35,182 nucleotides of DNA from UBA1550 sp049294435 (GCA_049294435.1 JBAQCU010000021.1:1-35182); one strand, 5' to 3'; counted from the first letter of the stretch, positions 14,898 through 22,543 are shown. A program made the numbers and translations. Notes: generated from the letters alone by a model not told the origin.

Positions 14898-15914
14898 ATG
14901 ACAGACATCAAAACAACATTAAAAGAGCTTTCGGGGAGCAGCGTAGAAATCACCTGTGAGATTTCTGCTCTATCATTTGAAAAAGAGCGTCCTATCGCAT
15001 TAAAGAAAGTCGGAGAGGAAATTTCACTCCCGGGCTTCCGCAAGGGCCACGTTCCTGAGTCAATGATTGCCCAGAAATTCGGAGATGCATTTATTCTTGA
15101 AGAAATGGCGAACCTTGCTATGGACCGCGCATATTCAGAAATTCTTACTCGCCACAAGATTCATGCAATCGCAATGCCAGAGGTGAAGGTTACAAAACTC
15201 GCAAAAGGAAATCCATTTGAGTTCACACTCACATTTCAGGTAATGCCTGAGATCAAACTTCCTGATTATAAAAAAATTGCAAAGGAAATAATGTCGTTAG
15301 TTGAGAGCAACGATGTAACGGACGAAGAGGTTACGAAAGCCCTCGACGAACTTCGCAAGCAATTTGCTAAAAAAAACGATGCCGGAGAAAAAATACTTCC
15401 AGAGGTAACCGACGAGCTCGCGCAAAAGTTTGGACCATTCGCAAATATAGAAGAATTTAAAACAAAAATTCGTGAATCAATTGTACACGAGAAGACAACT
15501 CGTGGGCGCGAGAAAAAACGTATGCAGACGATGGAAAAAATTGCGGAGGATATCACAACAAAACTTCCTCAGGTTCTCATTGATGGCGAGCTTGAAAGAA
15601 TGATTGGTCAATTCAAGCACGACGTTGAGCAGATGGGTATGAAGCTTGAAGATTACCTCGCAACCACAAAGAAAACTATTGAGGAAATGCGCAAAGAGTG
15701 GACTTCTGACGCAGAAAAGCGCGCAAAAGTGCAGATTGCCCTCAACGAAATAGCACTTCTTGAAAAAATTGAAGTTCTTAATGACGACCTCGATCGTGAA
15801 TCTAAATTCTTTATGGAAAAATACAAAGACGCAGAACCTGGTCGCGTACGTATGCACCTCGAAATGATGCTCGTCAACGAAAAAGTATTCCAGTTTCTAG
15901 AATCACAGAAATAG
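14898..15914 (+). CDS. tig: Trigger factor lacking the FKBP (PPIase) domain
   Basis: 338 residues against about 430 in E. coli. The ribosome-binding domain (1-115) has the signature LPGFRKGHVP at 44-53. The arm helix TDEEVTKALDELRKQFA (about 141-157) runs after only about ten residues into ILPEVTDELAQKFG (about 166-179). In the full-length protein that equivalent lies beyond the FKBP-type isomerase domain, so this domain is cleanly missing. The C-terminal substrate-binding arms follow. It would still bind nascent chains at the ribosomal exit tunnel. The stop codon is directly followed by repeat R1. Confidence 0.92.
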   Translation: MTDIKTTLKELSGSSVEITCEISALSFEKERPIALKKVGEEISLPGFRKGHVPESMIAQKFGDAFILEEMANLAMDRAYSEILTRHKIHAIAMPEVKVTKLAKGNPFEFTLTFQVMPEIKLPDYKKIAKEIMSLVESNDVTDEEVTKALDELRKQFAKKNDAGEKILPEVTDELAQKFGPFANIEEFKTKIRESIVHEKTTRGREKKRMQTMEKIAEDITTKLPQVLIDGELERMIGQFKHDVEQMGMKLEDYLATTKKTIEEMRKEWTSDAEKRAKVQIALNEIALLEKIEVLNDDLDRESKFFMEKYKDAEPGRVRMHLEMMLVNEKVFQFLESQK

Positions 15915-16262
15915 CTAATAAAGGATCCCCGCAGCAAGCTGACGGGGTATTGGTCGAAACTCACTTCGTTCGTCAATTTTCGGAGCAAGCTCCGAGGTAT
16001 TGAACCTATATTCAAGCGAGTGAGTGAAGTAAAAGTAACAACTTTTACTTCCGAACGAGCGCAGAATATATGGTACTCCATATATTAGCTCCCCCGCCTG
16101 ACTGCTTCCTTGTTTGAGCGATAGGCAGTGGCGGGCAGGTCGGCTCGAGAACGAAAAAAGATTACTTTTCATTTTGTCTTCGTCCAAGAGTCTGCATCCG
16201 AGATGTGAATTTGGGAATTCAGAATCTACTGATTCGTCTACGTCGCTAATAAAGGATCCTCG
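15915..16262 (-). repeat. Modular hairpin repeat R1, right copy (inverted)
   Basis: Fills the 369-bp gap between tig and the DUF5654-like gene. Read on the minus strand it repeats the order of the left copy: CCTTTATTAGCGACGTAGAC; a different hairpin (TCAGTAGATTCTGA); the same linker ending GGATGCAGACTCTTGGACGA; GAGCCG; an inserted GC-rich R2 hairpin; stems TATATGG/CCATATA and GAAGTAAAAGT/ACTTTTACTTC; two GCTTGC-loop stems, each led by AATACC; then GGATCCTTTATTAG ending 1 bp from the tig stop. Linkers match the left copy, hairpin sequences do not. Confidence 0.75.
16085..16145 (-). repeat. GC-rich hairpin repeat R2, copy 1
   Basis: Minus strand: ACCTGCCCGCCACTGCC, then an internal loop, then GCAGT..GGCGGG, giving a GC-rich stem inside R1. 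It is far more GC-rich than its surroundings. A second copy in the same orientation lies at 28494-28559. Confidence 0.7.
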
Positions 16263-16294
16263 GGGCTCTGCCCCGAGGATCCTTTATTTTTTTT
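16251..16294 (+). terminator. Terminator between tig and DUF5654-like gene
   Basis: A perfect 16-bp stem (16251-16266 with 16270-16285, AAAGGATCCTCGGGGC), loop TCT, followed by eight T on the plus strand. It forms the outer end of R1 and ends readthrough from tig. Confidence 0.85.
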
Positions 16295-16544
16295 CTGGAG
16301 GCTTAACAATATACATAGTAACAAGAACTACAACACCTGTGATAATTATCGCATAAATAAACTTTGCTGAGATTGAGTTAGCGCTGGAAAGTGGGTAAAA
16401 ATAATCAATCAGAGACTTAATGGCTTCGTTCCACGCAAGACCCACAACAATACCCAGTCCTCCTGCAATATATGTCATAGACCTTTCACGCATTTCATTT
16501 GTAATACGTTCCCCTTCGTTTTTTAATTGATTTAATTGTTCCAT
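16284..16544 (-). CDS. DUF5654-like small membrane protein
   Basis: 86 residues. A charged N-terminal helix (NQLKNEGERITNEMRERSMTYI) precedes two membrane helices (about 26-46, GGLGIVVGLAWNEAIKSL, and about 62-81, YAIIITGVVVLVTMYIV). The pattern GLGIVVGLAWNEAIKSLID resembles DUF5654 proteins of Parcubacteria and archaea; I recognise this by eye only. It starts 1 bp after the stop of the HAD phosphatase gene and is thus co-transcribed with it. Function unknown. Confidence 0.65.
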   Translation of the reverse strand: MEQLNQLKNEGERITNEMRERSMTYIAGGLGIVVGLAWNEAIKSLIDYFYPLSSANSISAKFIYAIIITGVVVLVTMYIVKPPEKK

Positions 16545-16545
16545 A

Positions 16546-17250
16546 TTATAATTTGTGAATTACGTCTTTTCTCTCTACAACAGTTTCCCAACCCATTCTT
16601 TTTGCAAATTTATAAAGTTTCATGTTTGGATTAAAACATATAGGTCTTTCCACGAGCTCAAGAAATGAGATGTCGCCCTCTGTATCCCCTACTCCTACAG
16701 ATCCATTTAGTGTCAATCCTTCCTTTTCACATGCGCGCCTTACAATACCAGCTTTATTTGCAATCAGGTGCTCATCTATAACATTGCCAGTAAAACACTC
16801 TGTTGGCCCTGTCTCATAAAGTCGTCCATACGTTTTATCAAAGCCGACATCTTTACAAAAAAGATCAAGGGTTCCCTTTGGCGACTGCGAAACTGCAAGG
16901 AGGTAATATCCTTCTTTTTTTAAATCTTTAATAAGCTCTTCTGTAAACTTGTATGTGCGATGACGGTAACGTTCAACTACAAGTTTTGACGCCTGTATAA
17001 ACTCGCTGTACGGCATTCCTTTTATATTTTTCATAAACACATCTATAACGGCAATTATATATGCTTCATAGTCGCCCTCCCTATCCAACCATTTCACTTT
17101 TTCTTTTTCATAGTCTGCTCGCACATGCAAAGGGAAAAGCTTCATTTCTATAAAAACCTCGACAATCTCAATGAGCAAGCTAGAGCGGAAAATTGTCCCA
17201 TCAATGTCAAAAATCGCCACTTTTCGCAATGTTTTTGACGAATCGTTCAT
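16546..17250 (-). CDS. HAD-superfamily (subfamily IB, SerB-like) phosphatase
   Basis: 234 residues. HAD motif I DIDGTIF has nucleophile Asp15 and acid/base Asp17. Motif II is AVSQSP (Ser121), a motif III Lys lies in ANKAGIVRR (Lys166), and motif IV GVGDTEGDISFLE has Asp189 and Asp193. The helical cap inserted after motif I (about 25-100) is typical of subclass I, the group of phosphoserine phosphatases and related enzymes. The substrate cannot be told from sequence; the Ser after motif II and LIANKAGIV fit SerB-like enzymes. The promoter places the start of transcription at or next to the ATG, so the mRNA is probably leaderless. Confidence 0.85.
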   Translation of the reverse strand: MNDSSKTLRKVAIFDIDGTIFRSSLLIEIVEVFIEMKLFPLHVRADYEKEKVKWLDREGDYEAYIIAVIDVFMKNIKGMPYSEFIQASKLVVERYRHRTYKFTEELIKDLKKEGYYLLAVSQSPKGTLDLFCKDVGFDKTYGRLYETGPTECFTGNVIDEHLIANKAGIVRRACEKEGLTLNGSVGVGDTEGDISFLELVERPICFNPNMKLYKFAKRMGWETVVERKDVIHKL

Positions 17251-17256
17251 TTATAT

Positions 17257-17285
17257 ATTATATCGTCTTTGCACGTCTCGCGCAA
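17257..17285 (-). promoter_or_regulatory. Promoter giving a leaderless HAD mRNA
   Basis: TTGCGC (17280-17285), 17-bp spacer, TATAAT (17257-17262) on the minus strand. Only 6 bp separate the -10 from the ATG at 17250, so transcription should start at the start codon. Confidence 0.65.
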
Positions 17286-17287
17286 AA

Positions 17288-17320
17288 AAATACACCACTA
17301 GGTATTCAAGTGGTGTATTT
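17288..17320 (-). terminator. Terminator of the 125/131-residue gene pair
   Basis: Perfect 12-bp stem AAATACACCACT/AGTGGTGTATTT followed by seven T on the minus strand. It overlaps the spacer region upstream of the HAD promoter. Confidence 0.85.
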
Positions 17321-17340
17321 ACTACTTACTGTTACGGAGA

Positions 17341-17736
17341 TTAATGTACCCTGTGTTTTTGCGAACAAATGTATACAAAAAACACAAAGAACGCAAGTGT
17401 AATTAACATATCAACAATGATTGCGTAGATTTTCATTGCCTCGAACAGGAACCCGCTCACTGAAACGAGAAGCATGACTGCGCAAACGGTCTCTGCTACC
17501 AAAATTTGGTGCTGTTTTTTATTTCTATTTGCTTTCCATTCCCATAGGTGTAACGCAACTACAACAAACCAGAACAGTGAGCCGAAGAACATAACAAAAT
17601 AGGTCCACGCAAACGCAAATTCAAATTTAAGAAGTACTGCCAGATGTAAAAATAGCAATGCGCCAAGCGCCGTTGTAAAGAAACCAAGCACAACGCGCGC
17701 GACTACTGGCCACAGATCCCGCTCATACTGATTCAT
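17341..17736 (-). CDS. Four-helix membrane protein, unknown
   Basis: 131 residues. Hydrophobic segments at about 15-38, 44-66, 79-97 and 103-124 predict four membrane helices with small loops (basic loop WKANRNKKQHQ between the second and third). The SD is strong (GAAAGGAGACGAAA before the ATG) and lies within the end of the preceding gene, which it overlaps by 14 bp. The same SD context, nearly base for base, is found before the 83-residue gene at 10929. Family not recognised. Confidence 0.65.
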   Translation of the reverse strand: MNQYERDLWPVVARVVLGFFTTALGALLFLHLAVLLKFEFAFAWTYFVMFFGSLFWFVVVALHLWEWKANRNKKQHQILVAETVCAVMLLVSVSGFLFEAMKIYAIIVDMLITLAFFVFFVYICSQKHRVH

Positions 17737-18100
17737 TTTCGTCTCCTTTCAGTTTTGATTTAGGAAGTTTCGCAATCTCTTTCTTCATACGCTTTACTTC
17801 TTTTGTGCGACTGAGTTTTCCTTGTCCGCCAAAGCGCCAGAGATTCATCCTGCTTTCGCCTTCAGTTTGAGTGTAGACCCTGAAGAGCTGGTTGAACTTC
17901 CGAACGTTACGTTCCATTTTTACAACAAAAGGGTGGTCAACCTCAACAACATCGTGTGGCTTTCCTTGGTTGTCCTTCTTGCCGTAATGAAGCTTGTCTT
18001 CAGTTGCGCCAGACGACCTCATAAGGTCCACCATCGCATTTTCGTTGGTGTCCGCATTGCGTGGTTCTACATACCACCTTGTTACCCTGTTCTTACTCAT
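17723..18100 (-). CDS. Basic soluble protein, unknown
   Basis: 125 residues, highly charged, no membrane helix or signal. It starts MSKNRVTRWYVEPRNADTNE and ends in a Lys/Arg-rich helix (TKEVKRMKKEIAKLPKSKLK), which could contact nucleic acid. The start is fixed by a good SD (AAAGGAG, 7 nt before the ATG). A promoter (TTGCTT, 16 bp, TATAAC) lies at 18145-18172. First gene of a two-gene unit with the four-helix membrane protein. No family recognised; the charged composition and SD-led start set it apart from the housekeeping genes around it. Confidence 0.6.
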   Translation of the reverse strand: MSKNRVTRWYVEPRNADTNENAMVDLMRSSGATEDKLHYGKKDNQGKPHDVVEVDHPFVVKMERNVRKFNQLFRVYTQTEGESRMNLWRFGGQGKLSRTKEVKRMKKEIAKLPKSKLKGDENESV

Positions 18101-18144
18101 CTCACTACTCCTTTCATTGTTTTTTGAAAAAACTTACTCTTTTT

Positions 18145-18172
18145 GTTATACCATAAAACCCAGCAAAAGCAA
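18145..18172 (-). promoter_or_regulatory. Promoter of the 125/131-residue gene pair
   Basis: TTGCTT (18167-18172), 16-bp spacer, TATAAC (18145-18150) on the minus strand; about 40 nt of leader before the ATG at 18100. Confidence 0.5.
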
Positions 18173-18189
18173 CCACCCACAGATTTAAC

Positions 18190-18312
18190 CTATGGGGAAA
18201 TTTCCACACCGATAGAAGCGTCATTAACACCGACCCTAAACTTAAAAACACCAACTCCGAAAATCGTGACAAGAATAAATAGGAGTGCAATAATTCCAAA
18301 CGTTCTTTTCAT
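18190..18312 (-). CDS. 40-residue single-helix membrane peptide
   Basis: 40 residues: MKRTFGIIALLFILVTIFGV forms a basic start and one hydrophobic helix, followed by a short polar tail (FKVxFRVGVNDASIG-like, ending EISP). A TATAAT at 18321-18326 ends 8 bp before the ATG, so the mRNA may be leaderless; the -35 is weak. Small size means it could be a chance frame, but the helix, the tail and the positioned -10 argue for a real gene. No family recognised. Confidence 0.45.
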   Translation of the reverse strand: MKRTFGIIALLFILVTIFGVGVFKFRVGVNDASIGVEISP

Positions 18313-18504
18313 GATACATTATTATAACGTAAATTAAGTAAAATAAAAACTACTACTCACACATCAAATAACCTCTCATGAAGAAAATTGGCAAAACATA
18401 CAAAAATGTGTTATGTTGTTCGACGAGTGCCAATAACGCATGCAATTCGGCTAAAACAATTCTACTCGAATTATCTACGCGAATATGTGTTTACAAATGT
18501 TTTA

Positions 18505-18576
18505 GGCCCTATCGTCTATCGGTTAGGACATATCCTTCTCAAGGATAGAAGCGCGGTTCGATTCCGCGTAGGGTCA
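18505..18576 (+). tRNA. tRNA-Glu (anticodon CTC)
   Basis: 72 nt. Acceptor stem GGCCCTA/TAGGGTC (one G-T pair) with discriminator A; D arm TCGTCTATCGGTTAGGA; anticodon stem TATCC/GGATA with loop TTCTCAA, anticodon CTC; T arm GCGCGGTTCGATTCCGCGT. No CCA is encoded, so it must be added. The last three bases (TCA) are also the reverse complement of the TGA stop of the convergent DedA-like gene. Confidence 0.95.
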
Positions 18577-19209
18577 TCCTCTAATATAATAGACCAGTTT
18601 CCATATAAAATATACAACACCTAACACAGCGACTGTTTCTATTAAAATAATAATTTGTGAGATAATTGGCAAATTCCCAGCATATGCAAAAATTAAAGCA
18701 AGTGGAGTGATGCCGATGAGTGTGGCGAAAAAAAATGGCACACTCTTCATTTTTGAAAACAAACCGAGAGCATAAGAGAGAATATCGACAGGAATAATTA
18801 TCCGCAAAAAAACTACCGTCCAAAATAAATTTTTTTCGGTAAAGTAGTTTTCAAACGCGCGCAATTTTTTAAAATGGAAAATTCTCTCTACAAGAGGTTT
18901 TCCAAACTGTCGAGTCAGAAAAAAAACGATTTGCGCGCCGATGACCCATCCAACAATTGAGAGAATACCTGCTGTTGCGAAACCCCAAAGATGGGAAGCT
19001 AGAGGGACCAACGGTAAAGTTGAAATAGGTGCTGCAATAACTGAAAAAATAGTAATAAACACATAAAGCGCCTTACTATTTCCACTCTCAGTACCGACAA
19101 AATTCAATATTTTATTTCCGTAAAGTTGAGAATAAAACGAAACACCAATAAAAAGAACGAGAATAGTGATAATTCCGACTATTGTACCTATTCTTTTTTT
19201 ATTTTGCAT
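18574..19209 (-). CDS. DedA/TVP38-like (VTT domain) membrane protein
   Basis: 211 residues from the ATG at 19209. Earlier in-frame starts would overlap murF and add a charged non-family stretch. Five to six hydrophobic segments are visible. The VTT-domain core is AAPISTLPLVPLASHLWGFA followed by GWVIGAQIVFFLTRQFGKPLVERI, matching the G-x-x-x-G...R-x-[FY]-G-[KR] pattern of TVP38/TMEM64 proteins. Members of this family move lipids or lipid carriers across the membrane, and DedA/DUF368 relatives recycle undecaprenyl phosphate. Its position directly after murF in a cell-wall cluster suits that role, but this remains inference. Confidence 0.8.
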   Translation of the reverse strand: MQNKKRIGTIVGIITILVLFIGVSFYSQLYGNKILNFVGTESGNSKALYVFITIFSVIAAPISTLPLVPLASHLWGFATAGILSIVGWVIGAQIVFFLTRQFGKPLVERIFHFKKLRAFENYFTEKNLFWTVVFLRIIIPVDILSYALGLFSKMKSVPFFFATLIGITPLALIFAYAGNLPIISQIIILIETVAVLGVVYFIWKLVYYIRG

Positions 19210-19216
19210 AGAATCG

Positions 19217-20509
19217 TTACGCCTTTGCTTGCCACTCATCTTCTTGGCGCGCAAGGAGTTCGCTTGCACGCTCAGGCTCAGCCATTATCTCTTCTACTGT
19301 GCGTTCCATACGCACATCCTGTGAGCCTTTTACAAGAACAACATCATCTCTACTGATAACCCCCTCGAGATATTTACCTGCGGCTCGTGAATCATCAAAC
19401 TCCAAAATATTTTTTTCACTCATATCAGCATCAAGCGCGCCTTCTGCTATATATTGAGAGCGCGGACCAACAGCGAGAATAAGATCACAAAATTCTCCGG
19501 CAAGTTTTCCAATCTTTTTATGTTCATCTATTGTAAACTTTCCAAGCTCTAACATATCGCCCAAAACCGCAATCCGTTTACCTTTGGTTGTTATGCTTTT
19601 GAGCGCATTTACAGCAGCGTCCGCGGCAACTGGGGACGAATTGTAAGTATCGTCTATTATAGTAGACCCTTTGAGTCCGGGGATAATACGCATACGCCCG
19701 GGAGGACTTCTATATGCAGAGAGACGCCCAATAATATCCACGATATTCAGTTTCAAATACGCCCCGACTGCAATGGACGCGAGCGCGCTGTATACTGGTT
19801 GAACTCCTAAAACACCTCGCATATCAACAGGTAAAACACTACCGTTGTATTCAAGTTTAAACGTTGTACCTACAGGGATATTGTCATCATACGCCACCTG
19901 AATATTTATCGCGCGAAACATCGCACCTTTATTTATCCCGTATGTAAGCGACCTCGCCTTCGTTTTTTCACGAAGCGCAAGCACTCTTTCATCATCAGCA
20001 TTTACAATAACTACGCCTGTTGCACGAAGCATTTTTACCAGATTTGTCTTCTCTTCATAAAGTTCATCGGGAGATTTAAAAAAAGCCACATGGACTGGTA
20101 CGTCGCCGAAGCGGGTAACCACCGCAATGTCTGGAGTCAGAATAGCCACAGCTCGTGCAATATCTCCAGGCTTCCCTGCGCCAATCTCAAGCACGAGCCA
20201 TTTTGGATAATGCATTCGTGTTACTATGAGCATGAAACCTTTTATAATATTTTTAAGCCAAAGTACTGGATTTGACCAGCCATTTTCACAATTCAAAATC
20301 GTTAATGGAAGACCGATCTCGCTGTTGAAACTTTTTTCGCTTTTTCTCGCAATTATACTCTCGCCAACGACTGCAAAAATCGCATCCTTTGTGGAAGTCT
20401 TCCCCACACTTCCAGTGATCGCAATAATTTTTGGCTTATACTTTCTGATCACGAGCTTAGCCTCGGCTTCAATAATTAATGTGATAATGTTTCGTATTAA
20501 TGCTTTCAT
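19217..20509 (-). CDS. murF: UDP-N-acetylmuramoyl-tripeptide-D-Ala-D-Ala ligase (MurF)
   Basis: 430 residues from the ATG at 20509, 10 bp after the ftsI stop; an ATG 33 bp upstream lies inside ftsI. The Mur ligase P-loop is at about 32-40 (TGSVGKTST), then LEIGAGKPGDI, the nucleotide-binding NADDE, and DDTYNSSP at about 286-292, which is diagnostic of MurF. Only about 30 residues precede the P-loop. The N-terminal substrate-binding domain of E. coli MurF (about 80 residues) is thus missing. It adds D-Ala-D-Ala to the peptidoglycan precursor in the cytoplasm. It sits between ftsI and the DedA-like gene with no SD. Confidence 0.9.
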   Translation of the reverse strand: MKALIRNIITLIIEAEAKLVIRKYKPKIIAITGSVGKTSTKDAIFAVVGESIIARKSEKSFNSEIGLPLTILNCENGWSNPVLWLKNIIKGFMLIVTRMHYPKWLVLEIGAGKPGDIARAVAILTPDIAVVTRFGDVPVHVAFFKSPDELYEEKTNLVKMLRATGVVIVNADDERVLALREKTKARSLTYGINKGAMFRAINIQVAYDDNIPVGTTFKLEYNGSVLPVDMRGVLGVQPVYSALASIAVGAYLKLNIVDIIGRLSAYRSPPGRMRIIPGLKGSTIIDDTYNSSPVAADAAVNALKSITTKGKRIAVLGDMLELGKFTIDEHKKIGKLAGEFCDLILAVGPRSQYIAEGALDADMSEKNILEFDDSRAAGKYLEGVISRDDVVLVKGSQDVRMERTVEEIMAEPERASELLARQEDEWQAKA

Positions 20510-20519
20510 AATATTTAAT

Positions 20520-22235
20520 TTAACGGTCAGGCGGGATTTCATAATAGTTTAGCAAAAATTTCGTGATTTGCATAAATGGTGCTGATAGTGTGTGTGAAGC
20601 ATACTCTTCTCCTCGCGGATTTTTTATCGCGAAAAATATTATAAATTTTGGATCATAAGAAGGGAAGTACCCAAAGAAAGTATGCAAGTAATCTTTTTCT
20701 GAATAAGCTCCGTCCTCCACAAGTTGAGCGGTGCCTGTCTTTGCGGCGATGCTGTAATGCTCCATCTTGAGTGTTCCGCCGAGAAGCGCCTTGTCCACGA
20801 CTACTGTGAGCATTCGTGAAATTTCTTCAGATGTTTCCTTTTTCAAAACACGTTTTTCATTTGACGGAATAAACTCGCGCGGAACACCCAGGCTGTATTC
20901 TGTGCTTTTTACTATATGCGGAGTCACAAGCACCCCACCATTTGCGAGAGCCGCAAGCGCGCGAATCGTTGCAATTGGTGTCATTGATATTCCCTGTCCA
21001 AATGACGCAGTCGCGTATTCAATGTCTCGTGGGCTATTGAGGTTACGCAAATCACCAACACTTTCATTTGGTAAATCAATCCCAGTCTCCTCGCCAAATG
21101 CAAACGCATTAAAATATGCTCTAAATTTTTCTTTACCGAGACGTTCAGCAACAAACATTGTGCCTGTGTTGAGCGACTGGTTTAAGACTTCCTGCATTGA
21201 AACAACTCCGCGCGCTTTACCGTCATAGTTTGCTATGCGTTTTGTATCTACTATCTTGTATCCTTTATCTTCATAAGTTGTATTTGCCGTCACGACTCCA
21301 GCGTCAATACCTGCGGCAATTGTAAAAGGCTTGATGATAGAACCCATTTCATACACTCCATCCACAAGTGGATTTGCAAAAAAACTCTGGCTTTTTTCCT
21401 TTGAAAAATTATTGGGGTCAAAAGATGGCATTGTGGCCATTGCATATATCTCTCCTGTTTTTGGGTCCATAACAATACCACCAGCGCTCACTGCATTATA
21501 TTTTTTGAGAATATCATCGCCTAGAACTCTTTCAAGAAATCCCTGCACAGTTGGCTCTATAGTAGTTACTAAATCCCCTTCGCGACGTCTGTCAAAAAGT
21601 ATTGATGCACCTGGCTTTAAAAATATATCAGCAAAAAAACTTGAAGAATCATCTTTGCCGGAACGCGAGAGAGTTTCATTATAGTAACGCTCCAAGCCAT
21701 AGCGACCTGTTTGCGCCACACTCGCGCTTCCGTCGGAACCCACAAAGCCAAGTACTTGCGCTGCAACTCTGCCACCTGGGTAAAAACGTTTTTTATTTTT
21801 TTCAAGAATTACACTTCTATATCCGAGCGCGCGAATATCATCCACTTCTTTTTCTGACAGATGTTGCGCAATTTCTTCGTATTGATCTCCTTTGCGACCC
21901 GCGCGCAAAATAAAGTCAGCACGGTCAAATGTTACGTGTTGCAGAAGACTGTCCGCGAGGTCTGCTTTGTTGGTAATTTTTGTGGGATCAATAGCAAGTG
22001 TGTAGTCTGGCACAACAGTTGCCGCGGAGATTTTACGTCCATTTTTTTCAGAAAAAAATATCGTGCCTCTATCAAAAGAACCGAGTGAGGAGACAAAATA
22101 TTTTGACTCTGCAAGGTTTTGGTAGTACTCACCGCGAGCAATTTGTATGTAGCCAAGTTTTGTAATCAAAAGGAGCGCTACCAAAAGCACTCCTGTGTTT
22201 ATGAACCAAATATTTTTTAGCCTACTATCCTTCAT
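20520..22235 (-). CDS. ftsI: Division-specific peptidoglycan transpeptidase FtsI (PBP3-type)
   Basis: 571 residues. An N-terminal membrane helix (about 10-27) and dimerisation domain are followed by the penicillin-binding transpeptidase: SIIK at 299-302 (active Ser299), SLN at 354-356 and KTG at 499-501, all intact. It cross-links septal peptidoglycan outside the membrane. Assigned to FtsI rather than the elongation enzyme by its place after rsmH and ftsL-like in a dcw cluster. Its ATG overlaps the stop of the ftsL-like gene (TAATG), a sign of translational coupling, and there is no SD. Confidence 0.92.
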   Translation of the reverse strand: MKDSRLKNIWFINTGVLLVALLLITKLGYIQIARGEYYQNLAESKYFVSSLGSFDRGTIFFSEKNGRKISAATVVPDYTLAIDPTKITNKADLADSLLQHVTFDRADFILRAGRKGDQYEEIAQHLSEKEVDDIRALGYRSVILEKNKKRFYPGGRVAAQVLGFVGSDGSASVAQTGRYGLERYYNETLSRSGKDDSSSFFADIFLKPGASILFDRRREGDLVTTIEPTVQGFLERVLGDDILKKYNAVSAGGIVMDPKTGEIYAMATMPSFDPNNFSKEKSQSFFANPLVDGVYEMGSIIKPFTIAAGIDAGVVTANTTYEDKGYKIVDTKRIANYDGKARGVVSMQEVLNQSLNTGTMFVAERLGKEKFRAYFNAFAFGEETGIDLPNESVGDLRNLNSPRDIEYATASFGQGISMTPIATIRALAALANGGVLVTPHIVKSTEYSLGVPREFIPSNEKRVLKKETSEEISRMLTVVVDKALLGGTLKMEHYSIAAKTGTAQLVEDGAYSEKDYLHTFFGYFPSYDPKFIIFFAIKNPRGEEYASHTLSAPFMQITKFLLNYYEIPPDR

Positions 22236-22543
22236 TAGCGTGCAATAGCAACCTTTGGACTATTGTCACCACCAGTAAATTTTGCGCTCACCTCATGGAA
22301 TCCGAGATTTTGCGCATACGCGAGAGTTACTCTGTTCATTTCTGTTAGATATTCCGCTTCTAGTGAGCCAGACGTAACAGCAAGCTCGTGAGCCTGGCGG
22401 TTGATATTATTGCGATCAACGCCAGCGAGTGTGATAATAAGCGCGGAGTATAAATAAAATGACAACACAACTGCGAGCGCTGTGGACAGTGTCCAAAAAA
22501 TCTTCCTTTCAATGTTATTTAGCGCAAGTGTCTTTGTGGTCAT
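22235..22543 (-). CDS. ftsL: FtsL-like cell division protein
   Basis: 102 residues. A cytoplasmic N-terminus (NNIERKIFW) and one membrane helix (about 16-40) are followed by a short helical outer region (NINRQAHELAVTSGSLEAEYL). That is the FtsL/DivIC bitopic plan. Primary sequence conservation in this family is weak, so the call depends mostly on position between rsmH and ftsI. FtsL would recruit and activate the FtsW-FtsI synthase at the septum. The stop codon overlaps the ftsI start. Confidence 0.7.
   Translation of the reverse strand: MTTKTLALNNIERKIFWTLSTALAVVLSFYLYSALIITLAGVDRNNINRQAHELAVTSGSLEAEYLTEMNRVTLAYAQNLGFHEVSAKFTGGDNSPKVAIAR

Noticed and set aside
11085..16262. R1 pair as ends of a composite transposon
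   Set aside because: No transposase or recombinase gene lies within or beside it; the enclosed genes are core functions.
15915..16356. Open frames of 80-90 codons after tig
   Set aside because: They read through R1 and R2 hairpins and the terminator; composition follows the repeats, not a protein.
18388..18624. A 78-codon plus-strand frame across the tRNA
   Set aside because: It contains the whole tRNA-Glu gene and the end of the DedA-like gene in antisense.
18574..19209. Alternative genetic code (TGA as Gly, as in Gracilibacteria/SR1)
   Set aside because: TGA serves as the natural end of the DedA-like and HolB-like genes and no conserved protein is interrupted by it.
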